A DNA stretch of 39,388 nucleotides from an uncultured Polaribacter sp. (lineage in GTDB: Bacteria; Bacteroidota; Bacteroidia; Flavobacteriales; Flavobacteriaceae), in the NCBI GenBank assembly GCA_905480405.1, contig CAJQQH010000117.1, positions 1 through 39,388 on the forward strand. The letters run 5' to 3'. Positions 29,273 to 37,470 of this stretch are shown here, piece after piece; position 1 is the stretch's first letter; each line of letters opens with the position of its first letter. Below the pieces are notes generated by a model that saw nothing but the letters and a program-made list of their open reading frames with translations, did no database searches and had not been told where the DNA came from. Position numbers and translations under genes: made by a program.

Positions 29273-31651
29273 ATGATTCACGTCAAAAAAATATTTTTTT
29301 TTATCTTCCTATTATCATTCTCTTCATTTAGCCAAGAAGAAGTTACATTAAGTGGTATCGTATATGACCAAAATAATAACGAAACTCTTTATGGCGTTTC
29401 TATTTATTTTCCAGAATTAAACTCAGGTACCACAACAAATGAATATGGTTTTTACTCAATTACAATTCCTAAAGGAACACATAAAATTCAAGTAAATTAC
29501 ATTGGTTTTACGACAATATCAAAATCAATTATTTTATCAGAAAAAACGACAAAAAATTTTAAACTTAGTGAAGAAGCAGAAAATTTAGATGAAATTGTTA
29601 TTGAAAGTAATATAGAAAAGATAAATGTTAGAACTCCGCAAATGAGTGTTAACAAACTTACATCAAAAACTATAAAACAGATTCCAGTAGTTTTAGGTGA
29701 AGCAGACATCATTAAGTCTTTAATTCTATTACCTGGTGTTACAAGTGCTGGAGAAGGCGCTTCTGGCTTTAATGTTAGAGGTGGTGCAGCAGATCAAAAC
29801 TTAATATTATTAGATGAGGCGATTGTTTTTAACTCTTCTCATCTACTTGGGTTTTTCTCTGTTTTTAATCCTGATGTAATAAAAGATGTAAAATTATATA
29901 AAGGCGGAATTCCTTCTCGTTTTGGAGGAAGGCTATCTTCTGTATTAGATATCTATCAAAAAGAAGGAAACAGCAAAGACTTTAATTTAACTGGTGGAAT
30001 TGGTTTAGTTTCTAGTAGATTATTAGCAGAAGGACCAATAGAAAAAGAAAAAAGTTCTTTTGTTATTGCTGGTAGAGCTTCTTATGCTCATTTATTTCTA
30101 CCTCTTTTCGACAATGACAATAAAGCCTATTTTTATGATTTGAATAGTAAAATTAATTATCGATTTAATGAAAGTAATAATGTTTTCTTATCTACATATT
30201 TTGGAAAGGATGTATTTGGAATTAACGACAGTTTTGTAAACACATATGGTAATACAGTTGTTAACTTAAGATGGAACCATTTATTTTCTGATAAATTATT
30301 TTCTAATTTATCTTTAATATATTCTGATTATTTCTACGGTATTACGCTTGATTTTGTTGGTTTCGAATGGGATTCTGGCATTAGAAATATTAACCTTAAG
30401 TATGATTTTAAACATTATATAAATAACAAATTCAAACTGAGTTACGGTATTAACAACATATACATTAAATTTAATCCTGGTGAAATTGCTCCAAATAGAG
30501 AAGATTCTGGAATTATAGCAGAAAAGTTAACTGATAAATACGCCAACGAATTTGCGGCTTATTTAGAAGCTGAGCAAAAGGTAAGTGACAAATTAACATT
30601 ACAATATGGGGTTCGTTTTAGTAATTTTACACGTTTAGGCCAAAATGAATTAAACCTGTATGCGAATGATAATCCTGTTATTTTTAACGAACAGTTTAAA
30701 AAATATGAATCTGCAGATGCTATAGGAACTAAATCTTATAGTAGAACAGAATCTATTGCTAATTTTAATAATTTAGAACCTAGAGTTTCCTTATCTTATT
30801 TATTAAGTGATGAAGCTTCTTTTAAATTAAGTTATAATAGAATGGCTCAATACTTACACTTAATTTCTAACACTTCTTCTCCTACCCCATTAGATGTTTG
30901 GGCGCCAAGTGGCAAGTATATAAAACCACAATTACTAGATCAATTTGCTGTAGGTTATTTTAAATCTATAAAAAACGGAGATTATTCTTTAGAAACTGAA
31001 GCTTTCTACAAAGACATTAAAAACAGAATAGATTACATAAATGGAGCAAATTTAGTTGCAAATAACGAAATTGAAAGTATTATTTTAAATGGACAATCTA
31101 GAGCTTATGGTTTAGAAATTCTATTTAAAAAAAATGAAGGTAATTTTAAAGGTTGGTTAGCTTATACACTAGCTAAATCTGAGCAAAAAACTCCAGGAAG
31201 AAACGCAAATGAACCCGGTATAAACCAAGGTGAATGGTATAATACAGCTTATGATAAAACACATGATATTTCTATAAACGGAAGTTATGAACTATCAAAA
31301 AAATGGACTTTTAATGCTAACTTTCTATTTCAAACAGGGCAACCAACAAATTACCCAGTTGGTCAATATGAAATTCAAGGTTTAAATGTACCTATTTATG
31401 ATGATAATAGAAGAAATGCAGATAGACTACCTGCTTACCATCGATTAGACATTTCTGCAACATTAACTCCAGAAAAAAATAAAAATAGACGATGGCAAGG
31501 TGAATGGATTTTTGGAATTTATAATTTATATGGCAGAGAAAATGCAGCTTCTATAAGTTTTAGCCAAAATAGAGAAACTTATAAAAACGAAGCAGTACAA
31601 ACTTCTATATTTGGTTTAGTACCTTCAGTAACTTATAATTTTAAATTTTAA
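29273..31651 (+). CDS. TonB-dependent receptor with N-terminal carboxypeptidase-like domain
   Basis: The 792-residue outer-membrane protein has a signal peptide (1-21, ending SSFSQ), a CarboxypepD-regulatory-like beta-sandwich (about 24-105), a plug domain with VPVVLGEADIIKSL-type sequence, FNVRGGAADQNLILLDEA and YKGGIPSRFGGRLSS, and a large beta barrel ending in TYNFKF. The aromatic C-terminus is typical. No SusD-type partner follows; instead a DUF4249 lipoprotein gene starts 3 bases after the stop, a common Bacteroidetes pairing. The substrate is unknown. I set the start at 29273, giving a standard signal peptide. The preceding efflux genes are close, but a promoter box lies between. Confidence 0.93.
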   Translation: MIHVKKIFFFIFLLSFSSFSQEEVTLSGIVYDQNNNETLYGVSIYFPELNSGTTTNEYGFYSITIPKGTHKIQVNYIGFTTISKSIILSEKTTKNFKLSEEAENLDEIVIESNIEKINVRTPQMSVNKLTSKTIKQIPVVLGEADIIKSLILLPGVTSAGEGASGFNVRGGAADQNLILLDEAIVFNSSHLLGFFSVFNPDVIKDVKLYKGGIPSRFGGRLSSVLDIYQKEGNSKDFNLTGGIGLVSSRLLAEGPIEKEKSSFVIAGRASYAHLFLPLFDNDNKAYFYDLNSKINYRFNESNNVFLSTYFGKDVFGINDSFVNTYGNTVVNLRWNHLFSDKLFSNLSLIYSDYFYGITLDFVGFEWDSGIRNINLKYDFKHYINNKFKLSYGINNIYIKFNPGEIAPNREDSGIIAEKLTDKYANEFAAYLEAEQKVSDKLTLQYGVRFSNFTRLGQNELNLYANDNPVIFNEQFKKYESADAIGTKSYSRTESIANFNNLEPRVSLSYLLSDEASFKLSYNRMAQYLHLISNTSSPTPLDVWAPSGKYIKPQLLDQFAVGYFKSIKNGDYSLETEAFYKDIKNRIDYINGANLVANNEIESIILNGQSRAYGLEILFKKNEGNFKGWLAYTLAKSEQKTPGRNANEPGINQGEWYNTAYDKTHDISINGSYELSKKWTFNANFLFQTGQPTNYPVGQYEIQGLNVPIYDDNRRNADRLPAYHRLDISATLTPEKNKNRRWQGEWIFGIYNLYGRENAASISFSQNRETYKNEAVQTSIFGLVPSVTYNFKF

Positions 31652-31654
31652 GAA

Positions 31655-32485
31655 ATGATTAAAAAATATATTCTTCCCGTTTTATTCTTATTTACCATTG
31701 TAAGTTGCGAAAAAGTGATTAATGTTGAAGTTCCTTCTATAGAACCGAAATTAATAATTGATGCAAATTTTGAAGTTTTATTTAATAAGAACCAAATTAC
31801 AGCAAACTCAATAGTAAAACTTAGTCTATCATCAGATTATTTTGATGAAGAAATTCCTGCTGTATCTAATGCTATCGTATTTTTAACAAACTTATCTAAT
31901 AATACAATTATAAACTTTATAGATACTAATTCTGATGGTAATTTTGAACCTATAAATACATTTATACCTGCAGATGATATCATTTATGAGCTTACTGTAG
32001 TCTACAATAATCATACTTACAAAGGGAACGCATCTAAAGTAAAATCTACACCATTAACAAATGTAATTCAAGGTGATGACACATTATTTTCTGGAAAAGA
32101 AACAGAAATTGAAATTACTTTTAAAGATGAGCCCATTATAGAAAACTACTACTTATTTAACTTTGATCGAAATTTATTTTTATCAATTGATGACCGTTAC
32201 TTTAATGGTTCAGATTATAATTTTTCTTTTTTTTATCAAGAAGAAGAAATTGAATTACCAGAAACTGTAACCATTAGAATGTCTGGAATAACAAAAGAAT
32301 ATTTTACTTATTTCGAAATATTAATTGGACAAAGTGGGCAAAATTCTGGTGGTCCTTTTGCTACTGCTCCTTCTTCTTTATTAGGAAATATGATTAACAC
32401 AACAGAGGAAGATAATTTTCCTTTAGGTTATTTTCATATCTCGGAAACCGATACTTTTACAATACAATTAGTTGAAAAAGATTAA
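31655..32485 (+). CDS. DUF4249-family lipoprotein, partner of the TonB-dependent receptor
   Basis: The 276-residue lipoprotein has lipobox TIVSC (Cys at 18), then the family opening EKVINVEVPSIEPKLIIDANFE, with predominantly beta strands after it. DUF4249 proteins are found almost only in Bacteroidetes, next to TonB-dependent receptors, and probably act as surface-exposed lids or binding partners. It is separated from the receptor gene by 3 bases, so the two are one transcription unit. No enzymatic motif is visible. Confidence 0.85.
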   Translation: MIKKYILPVLFLFTIVSCEKVINVEVPSIEPKLIIDANFEVLFNKNQITANSIVKLSLSSDYFDEEIPAVSNAIVFLTNLSNNTIINFIDTNSDGNFEPINTFIPADDIIYELTVVYNNHTYKGNASKVKSTPLTNVIQGDDTLFSGKETEIEITFKDEPIIENYYLFNFDRNLFLSIDDRYFNGSDYNFSFFYQEEEIELPETVTIRMSGITKEYFTYFEILIGQSGQNSGGPFATAPSSLLGNMINTTEEDNFPLGYFHISETDTFTIQLVEKD

Positions 32486-32527
32486 ATAACTTGTTTAATT
32501 CTTTCTATTAGAACAATAGAAAAACTG

Positions 32528-32535
32528 TATTTTTG
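32528..32535 (+). promoter_or_regulatory. -7 box of murQ (TATTTTTG), implying a leaderless mRNA
   Basis: This full TAnnTTTG match has its G only 4 bases before the murQ ATG, so transcription would start at or beside the start codon. Confidence 0.45.
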
Positions 32536-32539
32536 AAAG

Positions 32540-33352
32540 ATGACTTTTACAAAAACTACAGAACAAGATTCTAAATACAATCATTTAGAAAAAATGTCTA
32601 TATCTCAGTTATTAAATAATATTAATAATGAGGACAAATTGGTACCATTAGCTGTTGAAAAAGCTTTACCACAAATAGAAAAACTAACTAAACAAATAGT
32701 TGATAAACTTAAAATAGGTGGTAGATTGTTCTATATTGGAGCTGGTACTTCTGGTCGATTAGGTATTCTTGATGCTTCTGAATGTCCACCAACTTTTGGT
32801 GTGCCACATGAACTTGTTGTGGGTTTAATTGCTGGAGGAGATTATGCAATAAGAAAAGCTGTTGAATTTGCTGAAGATTCAACAAACCAAGGTTGGCTAG
32901 ATTTACAAGAACATAATATTACAAATAAAGATATAGTTGTTGGAATTGCTGCTTCTGGCACAACACCGTATGTAATTGCTGCACTAAAAACTTGTAACGA
33001 AAACAATATCATTACAGGTTCAATTTCTTGCAACAAAAATAGCCCTTTATCTTTAACATCTCAATTTCCAATAGATGTAGTAGTTGGACCAGAATTTGTA
33101 ACAGGTAGTTCTAGAATGAAAGCAGGAACAGCTCAAAAACTGGTACTAAACATGCTATCTACCACAACAATGATACAGCTTGGAAAAATAAAAGGAAACA
33201 AAATGGTAGACATGCAACTATCTAACAACAAGTTGGTAGATAGAGGTGAAAAAATGTTAGTAAAAGAATTAAATATCGACCAAGAAACGGCAAGAACATT
33301 ATTGCAAAAATTTGGAAGTGTAAGAAATGCAATTCAAAATTATTCAAAATGA
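32540..33352 (+). CDS. murQ: N-acetylmuramic acid 6-phosphate etherase MurQ
   Basis: MurQ cleaves the lactyl ether of MurNAc-6-phosphate to give GlcNAc-6-phosphate and lactate, in cell-wall recycling. The 270-residue protein has the SIS-domain sugar-phosphate motif YIGAGTSGRLGILDASECPPTFG (conserved glutamate in ASECPP), the second catalytic-type acidic segment EFAEDS, and VVGPEFVTGSSRMKAGTAQK. It is slightly shorter than E. coli MurQ (298) but complete. It overlaps the next gene (DUF6095) by 4 bases. No MurNAc transporter (MurP) or AnmK gene is next to it, so the MurNAc-6-phosphate source is elsewhere. Confidence 0.95.
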   Translation: MTFTKTTEQDSKYNHLEKMSISQLLNNINNEDKLVPLAVEKALPQIEKLTKQIVDKLKIGGRLFYIGAGTSGRLGILDASECPPTFGVPHELVVGLIAGGDYAIRKAVEFAEDSTNQGWLDLQEHNITNKDIVVGIAASGTTPYVIAALKTCNENNIITGSISCNKNSPLSLTSQFPIDVVVGPEFVTGSSRMKAGTAQKLVLNMLSTTTMIQLGKIKGNKMVDMQLSNNKLVDRGEKMLVKELNIDQETARTLLQKFGSVRNAIQNYSK

Positions 33353-33594
33353 GTACAGATTTAGATTTATTAAGCAAAGGATTAATTCGATTAGGTATTT
33401 TGGTTTTTCTATTTATTTTATCACCTGTACTAATTACAATGGGTTTTAAAGGTTTAGATAAATTTAATGAAGCTCCTAAAATTTATTTTGTGTACTTATT
33501 AATTATCATAGGTTTTGCTACTTTAATTTTTACAGTGTATTTTGCTTTTAAAACATTTAAAGTGATAGGGAATTCCATTTTTAATAATAAATAA
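33349..33594 (+). CDS. DUF6095-like small membrane protein
   Basis: The 81-residue protein has two hydrophobic helices (about 11-32 and 45-68) joined by a short loop (GFKGLDKFNEAPKIY), and short polar ends. It matches my memory of the DUF6095 family, found next to murQ in flavobacteria. Function is unknown. It overlaps the murQ stop by 4 bases (ATGA), so translation is coupled. Confidence 0.75.
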   Translation: MSTDLDLLSKGLIRLGILVFLFILSPVLITMGFKGLDKFNEAPKIYFVYLLIIIGFATLIFTVYFAFKTFKVIGNSIFNNK

Positions 33595-33599
33595 GAAAA

Positions 33600-34652
33600 C
33601 TGAAAACAAACAAATTACATAAAGTTTTACATTGGGAATATTGGCCTTCTTCTATGTTTTATGTTCCTAATTTACCTTATGCTTTCTATTTGGCAGCTAA
33701 GGCAAAACATTCCGCTTTTTTTAGTGCAGTAAATCCGTCTATAAAAAGTTCTGGAAACGGAACAGAAAGTAAATACCAAACATTACAACTAGTACCAGAA
33801 AAATTTAAGCCAAAAAGTGTTTTACATACTTACAATTCTAATTTAGAAGATACATTTTTAGCAATTAAAAAAGAAGGAATAACTTATCCTTTAATTGCTA
33901 AACCAGATATTGGTTTTAGAGGTTTACTAGTACAAAAAATAAATTCTGAAAAAGAATTAAGAACGTATTTAGAAAAGTATATTATAAATATAATTATACA
34001 AGAATATGTTAGTTGTAAGAATGAAAGTGGTATTTTTTATCACAGAAATCCGAATGAACAAAAAGGCACAATTTCTTCAATTACTTTAAAAAAATTTCTT
34101 TGTGTTACAGGTAATGGTATATCAACTCTAGAACAATTAATTTTATTAGATGTAAGAGCAAAATTATATTTTAGTTTACTATTAGAAATTCATAAAGAAA
34201 AATTAAAAACGATTCCAAAAAACAATCAAATTATACAGCTTTCTGTTATTGGAAATCACTCTAAAGGAACCCAGTTTATTAATGGAAATCATCTAATATC
34301 TAAAAAATTAGAGCAAACTTTTGATGCTTTAAGTCACCAAATACCTGGTTGGTTTTATGGTAGAGTTGATTTAAAATACAATGATTTTTCTGAAGTTGAG
34401 AATGGTAATAATTTTAAAATAATAGAAATAAACGGAATTATATCTGAGCCTACTCATATTTATGATGCTCAAAATTCATCTTATTTTACTGCTTTAAAAT
34501 CGATTAGAACTCATTGGAAATTACTGTATCAAATTTCTAAAACCAACCACGAAGAGCATCAAATTCCTTATAAAAGTTCCAAAAAGTTTATATCAGAAAT
34601 GGTTGAACTTAGAGCTTATACAAAAAAAGTAAAATTAGTTTCTAGATTATAA
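33600..34652 (+). CDS. ATP-grasp-fold ligase-like protein, probable non-AUG (CTG) start
   Basis: The core ATP-grasp motifs are present: LIAKPDIGFRGLLVQ (nucleotide-binding lysine and glycine-rich loop), IIIQEYV, GRVDLKYN, and FKIIEINGIISEPTH, where the Glu and Asn of EIN bind magnesium. These fit the D-alanine ligase or carboxylate-amine ligase superfamily. The first ATG (33654) would remove the segment HWEYWPSSM. In related Bacteroidetes proteins I recall HWEYWP near the N-terminus, so translation should start upstream. The only upstream start-type codon after the DUF6095 stop is CTG at 33600, giving 350 residues. Substrates are unknown. It is followed after 3 bases by a putative papain-fold gene. 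A frameshifted or ATA start is possible. Confidence 0.75.
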   Translation: MKTNKLHKVLHWEYWPSSMFYVPNLPYAFYLAAKAKHSAFFSAVNPSIKSSGNGTESKYQTLQLVPEKFKPKSVLHTYNSNLEDTFLAIKKEGITYPLIAKPDIGFRGLLVQKINSEKELRTYLEKYIINIIIQEYVSCKNESGIFYHRNPNEQKGTISSITLKKFLCVTGNGISTLEQLILLDVRAKLYFSLLLEIHKEKLKTIPKNNQIIQLSVIGNHSKGTQFINGNHLISKKLEQTFDALSHQIPGWFYGRVDLKYNDFSEVENGNNFKIIEINGIISEPTHIYDAQNSSYFTALKSIRTHWKLLYQISKTNHEEHQIPYKSSKKFISEMVELRAYTKKVKLVSRL

Positions 34653-34655
34653 AAA

Positions 34656-35669
34656 ATGTTAAACAATAAGGAAATAAATTCTGATGGAATAATAATCATA
34701 TTATCGTATCCTGATACTGTTGTTAGACCTGCATATTGGGAAACTTTAAGTAGCTTTTGGCCCAAAATAGGCATTGGAAGTAAACATGCTGTACAAGCAG
34801 GACACTCTGCTTTACTATTAATTAAAAAAAACTCTCCCGAAATTAAGTACTTCGATTTTGGTAGATATATTACTTCTTATGGAAATGGACGAGTTAGATC
34901 TTACGAAACTGACCCTGAACTATATATTCCTTTAAAGGCTACTTTTAATAGTAAGTCTTTAACAAACCTTGATGAAATATTATTATGGCTAGAAAAACAT
35001 CCTGAAAAAACACATGGAGAAGGAAGATTAATTGCTAGTGTTAATCATCAAATAAATTACAATAAAGCACTTAACTTTATTCATACTTTAATTGATAAAA
35101 AAGAGTTTCCGTATGGAGCTTTCTTAAAGAAAGGCAGTAATTGCGCTAGATTTGTAACGGATACTATTATTAATTCGTGTACTAAAAAAAGAGTTCAATT
35201 AAAGCTAAAAAGTTCTTATTTATTAACACCAAGTCCTATTGGAAACACTATAAAAGGAAAAACTTCGAAGGAAGTTTATACCGTAAAAGACCAAAAAGTT
35301 AAAGAATATAAAAATAGATCTATATTAAAAGAATACAACGCTTCTTTTTTTAAAAAATTTAATACAGAACTTAATTTAATTGGAACCGAGTTACCTAACA
35401 CTAAATTATTTGATCTAAACAACGGAACTTGGTTATCTGGTATTGGTAGCGGTGCTTGGTTTAAAGTTGAAGAAAAAATTAACAATTTAGAATATAGAAT
35501 TTCTAGATACAACACTAATGGAAAAAAAGATTTCGAAAGTGTGTTTATTATTGATAACACTTCATTTGACCTTAATTTAAGTCATCAATTTAAACACCCA
35601 TCCAATTGTAAAGAAGTACATATAAGGCAAAATGAAATAAATTATACTTTTAAATTGTTAAATACTTAA
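34656..35669 (+). CDS. Putative permuted papain-fold (LRAT/YiiX-like) protein, DUF6695-type
   Basis: The 337-residue protein has two well-separated motifs in the order of circularly permuted NlpC/P60 (LRAT/YiiX) proteins: a histidine at 50 in VQAGHSALLLI, on a beta strand, and a cysteine at 163 in KKGSNCARFVTDTII, on a helix. NCxxFV is the nucleophile signature of LRAT. No signal peptide is seen. The C-terminal 130 residues are beta-rich and unlike anything I recognise. I believe this is the DUF6695 family, but that is from memory. The gene starts 3 bases after an ATP-grasp gene. A ligase beside a papain-fold amidase or transferase suggests that one makes and the other cleaves or moves the same bond; this is inference. 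Confidence 0.65.
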   Translation: MLNNKEINSDGIIIILSYPDTVVRPAYWETLSSFWPKIGIGSKHAVQAGHSALLLIKKNSPEIKYFDFGRYITSYGNGRVRSYETDPELYIPLKATFNSKSLTNLDEILLWLEKHPEKTHGEGRLIASVNHQINYNKALNFIHTLIDKKEFPYGAFLKKGSNCARFVTDTIINSCTKKRVQLKLKSSYLLTPSPIGNTIKGKTSKEVYTVKDQKVKEYKNRSILKEYNASFFKKFNTELNLIGTELPNTKLFDLNNGTWLSGIGSGAWFKVEEKINNLEYRISRYNTNGKKDFESVFIIDNTSFDLNLSHQFKHPSNCKEVHIRQNEINYTFKLLNT

Positions 35670-35670
35670 T

Positions 35671-36165
35671 TTACCCAACTTCTTGCTTCTTAGGTGTTGT
35701 AGGGTTAAATCCAAAATCTGCATCTGGCAATTCAATTCCTAGTTGATAAATAAGATAACCTACACTCGCATAATGATGAATTGCATGACTTTGTGCTTGC
35801 ATTAATGCAGCTTCTAGTGTAGTATTTACCGTTATTTTACCAGAACCTAAATCATCTGAGACTGTAATTTCAGATTTTAAATTATTATTAGACATTGCAC
35901 AAACTTGATCAATTACTTCATTAAAATAATCTATTCCTACAGTTGTTTTTTGCTCTGCTAATTCGTTTCTTTTTCTAATAGTTAAATCTATATTCTCATT
36001 CTTAAAACCGATTAAAACACAAGAAAAAACGTCTAAAACATGACGCATATGACAACCAATACTAGAATAATAGGGTGCAATAGAATTATTAGAATATTCA
36101 TTATCTGAAATATTATTTAATAAATTAACACCTCTTTTTAAGTTTTTTTCTATTGCTTCTATCAT
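35671..36165 (-). CDS. DinB-family protein
   Basis: The 164-residue, four-helix-bundle-like protein has histidines at positions expected for the DinB/YfiT metal site: HMRHVLDVF (about 40-48) and HAIHHYASVGYL (about 128-139). Members include metal-dependent thiol transferases and many proteins of unknown role. The convergent neighbour on the plus strand ends one base away (35669 versus 35671), and no terminator is visible between them. Function here is not predictable. Confidence 0.8.
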   Translation of the reverse strand: MIEAIEKNLKRGVNLLNNISDNEYSNNSIAPYYSSIGCHMRHVLDVFSCVLIGFKNENIDLTIRKRNELAEQKTTVGIDYFNEVIDQVCAMSNNNLKSEITVSDDLGSGKITVNTTLEAALMQAQSHAIHHYASVGYLIYQLGIELPDADFGFNPTTPKKQEVG

Positions 36166-36315
36166 GTAAAAATCGTTTCTTAGTAAGTCGTATAAATATA
36201 GATAATTATACTATAAAATCTATTATTTTTTATTTTTCTTAAATCCAACTAAAACATTTTTTAACCAGTAAAGAAAATATCAATTCCAATAAATAAAACT
36301 AAGATCTATAATTTT

Positions 36316-36330
36316 TGGCACACTCTTTGA
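36316..36330 (+). promoter_or_regulatory. Sigma-54-type -24/-12 promoter before the secreted repeat protein
   Basis: TGGCACACTCTTTGA matches the sigma-54 consensus TGGCAYRNNNNTTGC except for the final base (A for C). The GG and the later G are exactly 12 bases apart, as required. The predicted start is about 36342, giving a leader of about 56 bases to the ATG at 36398. No activator-binding sites were identified. Confidence 0.6.
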
Positions 36331-36397
36331 AAATATATTAACAAATGCGGATGTCGAAAAGCAATTAGAGTAGACAAAACCCATAAAACCATATATT

Positions 36398-37309
36398 ATG
36401 AAAAAAGGTGTACTTATTTTACTAGGAATGATTCTGATGGTTTCTACTGTTGAAGCTAAAGAAAGCGAAAAAATACCCAACAGAATTAGGGTAGACTATT
36501 CATACAATAACGCTGTAAATTTTATTGAACGTGGAATTGAATTTCACATTTTTACAAACGGAGATTTTGATTTTGATACTCAGTTTAATAATTCTTATAG
36601 TAACGATAGATATAATAAAAATAACTCCGTAAAAATTAATAGAGATTACAAAGGAAGAATTAGAAGTGTTGGAAACGTTTATATAAACTATGACTATAGT
36701 GGAAATGTTACCCGAATTGGTAATACATTCATGAAATATTATAGAGGAAGACTTACCAATGTTGGTGATTTACGTATAAGCTATAATAGAAATGGGTATC
36801 CAGTATTTTACGGAAACGTTAAAGATTTTTATTACAATGATGGAATTAGGTTTAATATAAGTTTTGGTGATATTTGTAATTATAATGATACTTATTTTTA
36901 CAGAAAAGATTTTAGAAATAATTATTCAAGATTTAGAGAAGACAATAATTTTTATTATTACAAAGCAAAACCAAATGCAAAAATAGGAAAAAGAAGTACT
37001 ATTTTAAAAAGAAGAAAACCTGTTACTAAAACTGATAGAAGACAAACAATAAACAGAAATTCTAGTAATTCTTATAGAAAGCCAAGTGCTACTAATAATA
37101 GTCTAAGAAATGATACAAGAAGAAATAGTACATTTAATAAAACAGATAAAAACACTAGAAATTTAAGAACTGATAAAAGTAATAGAACTACAAATAATTC
37201 TAAAATTAAAAAAAATAATAGAATTGAAAATGAGTTTAAAAAAACTAGAATTTTAAGCACAAAAAAAAACAGTAAAAAAGAGCCAATTACCAGAAAAAGA
37301 AGATTTTAA
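36398..37309 (+). CDS. Secreted, Asn/Arg-rich repeat protein of unknown function
   Basis: The 303-residue protein has a signal peptide (1-20, ending VEAKE). The mature part has short repeats at about 85-150 of the form G-x-hydrophobic-xx-hydrophobic-GN-x-x-I-x-Y, visible in GRIRSVGNVYINYDY, GNVTRIGNTFMKYY and GRLTNVGDLRISYNRNG, resembling YD- or MORN-like strands. The last third (about 195-303) is low-complexity, dominated by Lys, Arg, Asn, Ser and Thr. I recognise no family with a known function. It stands alone, with a sigma-54-like promoter and a long hairpin at its end. It may be an envelope-stress or surface-binding protein, but that is a guess. Confidence 0.65.
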   Translation: MKKGVLILLGMILMVSTVEAKESEKIPNRIRVDYSYNNAVNFIERGIEFHIFTNGDFDFDTQFNNSYSNDRYNKNNSVKINRDYKGRIRSVGNVYINYDYSGNVTRIGNTFMKYYRGRLTNVGDLRISYNRNGYPVFYGNVKDFYYNDGIRFNISFGDICNYNDTYFYRKDFRNNYSRFREDNNFYYYKAKPNAKIGKRSTILKRRKPVTKTDRRQTINRNSSNSYRKPSATNNSLRNDTRRNSTFNKTDKNTRNLRTDKSNRTTNNSKIKKNNRIENEFKKTRILSTKKNSKKEPITRKRRF

Positions 37310-37352
37310 ATAAAAGGATCCCTATTTAAAAATAGGGATCCTTTTATTTAAA
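37305..37352 (+). terminator. Long perfect inverted repeat at the end of the secreted repeat protein gene
   Basis: Two 23-bp perfectly complementary arms (37305-37327 and 37330-37352) are separated by AA. The left arm includes the stop codon (TAA at 37307-37309); the arm cores are AAAAGGATCCCTATTT and its complement. A T-rich segment lies in the distal arm. It would form a very stable hairpin in RNA on either strand, consistent with a bidirectional terminator. Confidence 0.75.
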
Positions 37353-37369
37353 TTAGGGTGTTTTTCCTG

Positions 37370-37400
37370 TTGGATAATAGAAATACTATTTATACTTTTG
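37370..37400 (+). promoter_or_regulatory. Complete Bacteroidetes promoter (TTG-N20-TANNTTTG) in the gap before ettA's 3' end
   Basis: TTG at 37370-37372 and TACTTTTG at 37393-37400 are separated by 20 bases, the preferred spacing. The orientation is plus, toward a terminator at 37440, with no protein gene between. Confidence 0.55.
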
Positions 37401-37404
37401 GTAT

Positions 37405-37470
37405 TCCCCCATAAACAAAACTTAATTTTGTTAACCATTAGCCCTCATTAATTTTTAATGAGGGCTTTTG
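37405..37470 (+). ncRNA. Candidate small RNA of about 65 bases
   Basis: A predicted start near 37405 begins a short segment with a CCCCC run (37406-37410), a hairpin (AACAAAA/TTTTGTT, 37414-37432) and an intrinsic terminator (37440-37469). There is no reading frame of note. The 3' end abuts the convergent ettA gene stop (37471). Evidence is limited to promoter, hairpin and terminator being in the right order. Confidence 0.4.
37440..37469 (+). terminator. Intrinsic terminator between the small-RNA candidate and ettA
   Basis: An 11-bp perfect stem (AGCCCTCATTA with TAATGAGGGCT, 37440-37450 and 37456-37466) with a 5-base loop is followed by TTTTGTT on the plus strand. On the minus strand no U-run follows, so it suits plus-strand transcripts better, although it may also stop ettA transcription. 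Confidence 0.75.
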
